A DNA stretch of 64,000 bases, from positions 806,001 to 870,000 of the forward strand of contig CBDDCH010000002.1 in NCBI GenBank assembly GCA_965226215.1, in the 5' to 3' direction. Every line of letters starts with the position of its first letter. The first letter of the stretch is position 1. The translations under genes were made by a program, and so were the position numbers. Shown here piece by piece: positions 61,532 through 64,000 of the stretch. This DNA is from G963668345 sp965226215 (lineage in GTDB: Bacteria > Acidobacteriota > Terriglobia > Bryobacterales > UBA6623). The notes under the pieces are model-generated. The model worked only from the letters and a program-made list of their open reading frames with translations. It ran no database searches and was not told the DNA's origin.

Positions 61532-61850
61532 GTAGCCTCCTGGAAACAGTTAAGGGGAATCCTTGATTCTAGCCGGGCGTGAAACGCCGTGCAAGCGCCG
61601 CTGGACCTGCGCTGTTACTCCGCGGGCATCGCCTCGGCCGGTCGCGCCAACTCACTTCGCCGCGGCTACCTCCAAGAAGACGTTCCAGAGAATCTCGACG
61701 CACCGTAATAGGCATCGATGCGGAGGATCTGCTAGCTTTCCCCGAAAACACCGACCCGCCGCTACCGACAGACGCCAAGGAAACTCAATCCGGTAGCAGC
61801 CCAGGCCACCCCGGGCACTCTTCGCCCACTCGTCTATCATCACAAGTAGC
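61532..61850. other. Intergenic space upstream of acpP and queG
   Basis: About 320 bases between divergent acpP and queG. I see no rpmF or other expected upstream gene and no clear repeat. Arg- and Pro-rich open frames across it look like chance. Confidence 0.4.
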
Positions 61851-62965
61851 GTGACGGCGGACGCAGTCAAGAGGTTAGCCAAGCAGACTGGGTTCGACTT
61901 GGTCGGGATCACTTCGGTGGAGCCGACCCTGGAATCCCTGTTCTACCCCGAGTGGCTCAAGCGGGGCTTTGCTGGAGACATGAGATACCTTGAGGGTCGC
62001 CGCGGCGAGATGCGCAGCGACCCTAAGAGCCTTCTTCCTTCCGCGAAGTCCGTGATCTCGATCGGTCTCGTTTACAACACGGAAGATCCTTACTCGACCG
62101 AAGTAAGCTGCGAAGACCGGGGCTGGATCTCGCGCTATGCAAGGGGTGAAGACTATCACCAGGTGATTCGCCGGAAGCTCAATCGGCTGAGGGAGTTGAT
62201 TCACGACGAAGTCGGGGCGTTTGACTACAAAGTCTGCGTTGATACTGCTCCACTGCTCGAAAGGGCCTACGCACATCACGCCGGTCTGGGTGGATCGGCA
62301 AGAACACTTGCCTCATCAACCAGCAACTGGGATCGTGGCTCTTCCTAGGCGAGCTGCTCACCTCTCTCGAACTGGAAGCTGATCAACCCGCCGCCTTTCG
62401 CTGCGGCACCTGCACGCGCTGTATTGAGGCCTGTCCAACGGACGCGCTCGTGCCGACTGGCAACCCCGAGGGGCCCTCTCATGCGCTCGATTCGCGCCGA
62501 TGCATTTCTTATTGGACGATCGAGCTGCGAGGGGAGATCCCCGAGCGGAATCGGTCCGCAATCGGCTCCCACATCTTCGGCTGTGACATCTGCCAGGATG
62601 TCTGTCCTTGGAATGGGCGCGCCGCGACGACAGACGCGCCGGAGTTTCAGCCCCAGCACAAGCTCCCCTCGCTTGAAGATCTCGCCTCGATGACCCGAGA
62701 GGAATTCGCGCGTCGTTTCGCACACACACCCGTCGAGCGAAGCCGCTACCGGGAGTTTCTACGAAACGTCGCAATCGCCATGGGGAACGGCGGCGAGAGA
62801 AAATTTCTCGCACCCCTACGCCGGATGGCCGGCAACCCGGATCCCATCATCCGCGAACACGCTGAGTGGGCGATCTCGCAATTGGCAGGCGGGAACCCCG
62901 AGATACACTCTTCCCCGGGGCACGAACAGGAAAGCCTCGCCGCCAAAACGGAACTGCGCTCCTGA
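61851..62965 (+). pseudogene. queG: Epoxyqueuosine reductase (QueG), single frameshift
   Basis: From GTG 61851 the first part reads TADAVKRLAKQTGFDLVGIT, then DMRYLEGRRGEMRSDPKSLL, YARGEDYHQVIRRKLNRLR and CVDTAPLLERAYAHHAGLG. Near 62288-62292 a base is missing: GGTGGATCGGC stands for the expected GGTTGGATCGGC. The next frame then gives WIGKNTCLINQQLGSWLFLG, the [4Fe-4S] motif CGTCTRCIEACPTDAL, and the second motif CDICQDVCPWN. A HEAT-like C-terminal part ends at 62965. All domains are present; only one base separates it from a working gene. QueG makes queuosine from epoxyqueuosine in tRNA. Confidence 0.88.
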
Positions 62966-63021
62966 TTTGGCGTACTGATCTGTCGCTGACCGGCCCAAAC
63001 GGAAAAGACGTCGGCCCGCTG

Positions 63022-63363
63022 CTACTCCAGCACCGTACAATAGACGGGCTGCTGGAGCCAGTTCACGTTGGCCCCCCTTGTCTCCAACATCAAGGCGTAT
63101 CGACCCGGAGGGATCTTCGCCGGAATCACGAATCGAATCGACTCCGACGTCTGCTCCTTCATCCGCACCTTGTGGTCATGTTCGCCGTCTGTCAGGTAAA
63201 ACGCTGACACCTGTTGCGCGTCAAGGTCTTTGCCCTTCGCAACCAACTCAGCTCCTACTTGGCCGCTGTCAGGCTCGACCGACTCCACCCGTGGAGAGGC
63301 GCCAAGGAGCGCCGCGGCAAAGGTTACGCTCAGGAGTACTCCCCGGCTCTTGATCACCATCAC
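63022..63363 (-). CDS. Secreted IPT/TIG-like domain protein
   Basis: A 113-residue protein with signal peptide MMVIKSRGVLLSVTFAAALL cleaved near GAS. The mature part reads RVESVEPDSGQVGAELVAKG, then a long strand-rich segment to VIPAKIPPGRYALMLETRG. That is one immunoglobulin-like IPT/TIG domain. It is probably periplasmic or surface-exposed. No partner or function can be given. It is convergent with queG and 64 bases from the second HpcH aldolase, which diverges from it. Confidence 0.65.
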   Translation of the reverse strand: MMVIKSRGVLLSVTFAAALLGASPRVESVEPDSGQVGAELVAKGKDLDAQQVSAFYLTDGEHDHKVRMKEQTSESIRFVIPAKIPPGRYALMLETRGANVNWLQQPVYCTVLE

Positions 63364-63427
63364 AGCCTCCCGACTTTTCTACCCGAATACTAAACCCCTC
63401 GCGGCCAAAATGCAATACTTGTACCTT

Positions 63428-64000
63428 ATGCGAGTCAACCGAACCAAGAAACTGCTCCAGGAAGGCCGCGTTGCGTTGGGCTGCAGTGTGTCCCTGTCGC
63501 GCTCGGCCGAGATACCCCGCATGTACGCCGCTGCTGGACTCGACTGGATCTTCATCGACACCGAACACGGTCCCTATACCGTCGAGACGATTCAGGATTT
63601 GGTGCGCAGTTGTTCGATGACGACCATCACGTCTATCGTGCGAGTCGCTGACTTCCAGTACTCGCTAGTCGCGCGCGCACTCGACATGGGAGCCGAAGGC
63701 ATTATCTTTCCCCGTGTAGACTCCGCCGAAGTCCTCGCAAAGGCAATCAGTTGGACGAAGTTCCCGCCTCAAGGCGTGCGTGGTTGCGGCTTTACGCCGG
63801 CCATCGTCAACTACGCGAACGCGTCCGTAACCGAAATCACCGCGCACCTCAACGAGCAGACACTGGTCATTTTTCAAATCGAGTCCAAGGCCGCCGTCGA
63901 GCGCTGCGATGAGCTCGTCTCGGTACCCGGCGTTGATGCCGTGATGATCGGGCCGGCGGATCTTTCGATTTCCTACGGAGTCGGCGGCCAGTTCGAGCAC
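63428..64000 (+). CDS. HpcH/HpaI aldolase family protein (partial, C-terminus outside window)
   Basis: 191 codons to the window edge. I choose ATG 63428 (MRVNRTKKLLQEGRVALGCS), the usual family start; ATG 63410 is in frame and possible. Characteristic parts: GLDWIFIDTEHGPYTVETIQ, then ALDMGAEGIIFPRVDSAEV, the GVRGCGFTP loop, and the metal-ligand IFQIESKAAVERCDELVSVP followed by MIGPADLSISYGVGG. It belongs to the same family as the gene at 5682-6467 but is only moderately similar. The substrate is unknown. Confidence 0.9.
   Translation, partial: MRVNRTKKLLQEGRVALGCSVSLSRSAEIPRMYAAAGLDWIFIDTEHGPYTVETIQDLVRSCSMTTITSIVRVADFQYSLVARALDMGAEGIIFPRVDSAEVLAKAISWTKFPPQGVRGCGFTPAIVNYANASVTEITAHLNEQTLVIFQIESKAAVERCDELVSVPGVDAVMIGPADLSISYGVGGQFEH

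Overview
The window looks like one continuous piece of a GC-rich, Gram-negative-type bacterial chromosome, most likely from an uncultured Acidobacteriota member. The best lineage clue is the von Willebrand factor A protein at 34632-35663, of the VWFA-related acidobacterial type. It is followed by a short Hfq-like Sm-fold ORF of a kind I associate with that phylum. Several exported proteins carry lipoprotein signals. This placement is an inference; no rRNA gene is present to confirm it.

Layout. 1-7.3 kb: sugar isomerase (cut by the window edge), a sodium/solute symporter, a cyclase lipoprotein, a DUF1353 gene, a complete ISL3 element with an 8-bp target duplication, an HpcH/HpaI aldolase and a VOC protein. 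8-12.9 kb: two paralogous polytopic glycosyltransferase-like genes, the first frameshifted at a run of six T, flanking a third membrane protein on the opposite strand. 12.9-15.4 kb: a PhoB/PhoR-like two-component system. 15.4-16.6 kb: a stray DUF485 fragment and a fibronectin-type-III lipoprotein. 17-24.3 kb: ilvB-ilvN-ilvC-cimA-hslV-hslU on one strand, preceded by a possible attenuator. 24.7-33.2 kb: PQQ-like propeller protein, DUF885 lipoprotein, rlmH, rsfS, an isolated nuoA, SDR, acyl-CoA ligase and NIPSNAP genes. 33.5-39.4 kb: broken ORF6N gene, fused MoaD-MoaE, VWA protein, interrupted Hfq-like ORF, inositol monophosphatase, pyrimidine-nucleoside phosphorylase and nadD. 39.5-43.3 kb: dipeptidase, SMP-30 family protein, zinc alcohol dehydrogenase. 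43.9-48.7 kb: a MazEF-like pair, the haem genes (ccsA/hemX-like, hemA, hemC), and a Phd/RelE-type pair whose toxin is interrupted. 48.9-54.8 kb: galU, fmdB-like gene, thrS, actP and DUF485. 55-64 kb: ferredoxin, tRNA-Ala, an Fe-S membrane reductase with etfA-etfB, a fabF pseudogene, acpP, a frameshifted queG, an IPT/TIG protein and a second HpcH aldolase cut by the window end.

Functionally the window is mostly housekeeping: branched-chain amino acid synthesis through citramalate, tetrapyrrole synthesis from glutamyl-tRNA, protein quality control, and electron transfer from flavoprotein to the membrane. Two features stand out. First, dispersed palindromic elements, several in inverted pairs, occur together with two remnants of a REP-associated transposase. 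Second, an unusual number of genes carry a lesion: the first membrane glycosyltransferase, fabF, queG, relE, the Hfq-like ORF and ORF6N. These could be true decay or sequence error, and I cannot tell which from sequence alone. I found no CRISPR array, prophage or clear new defence system.
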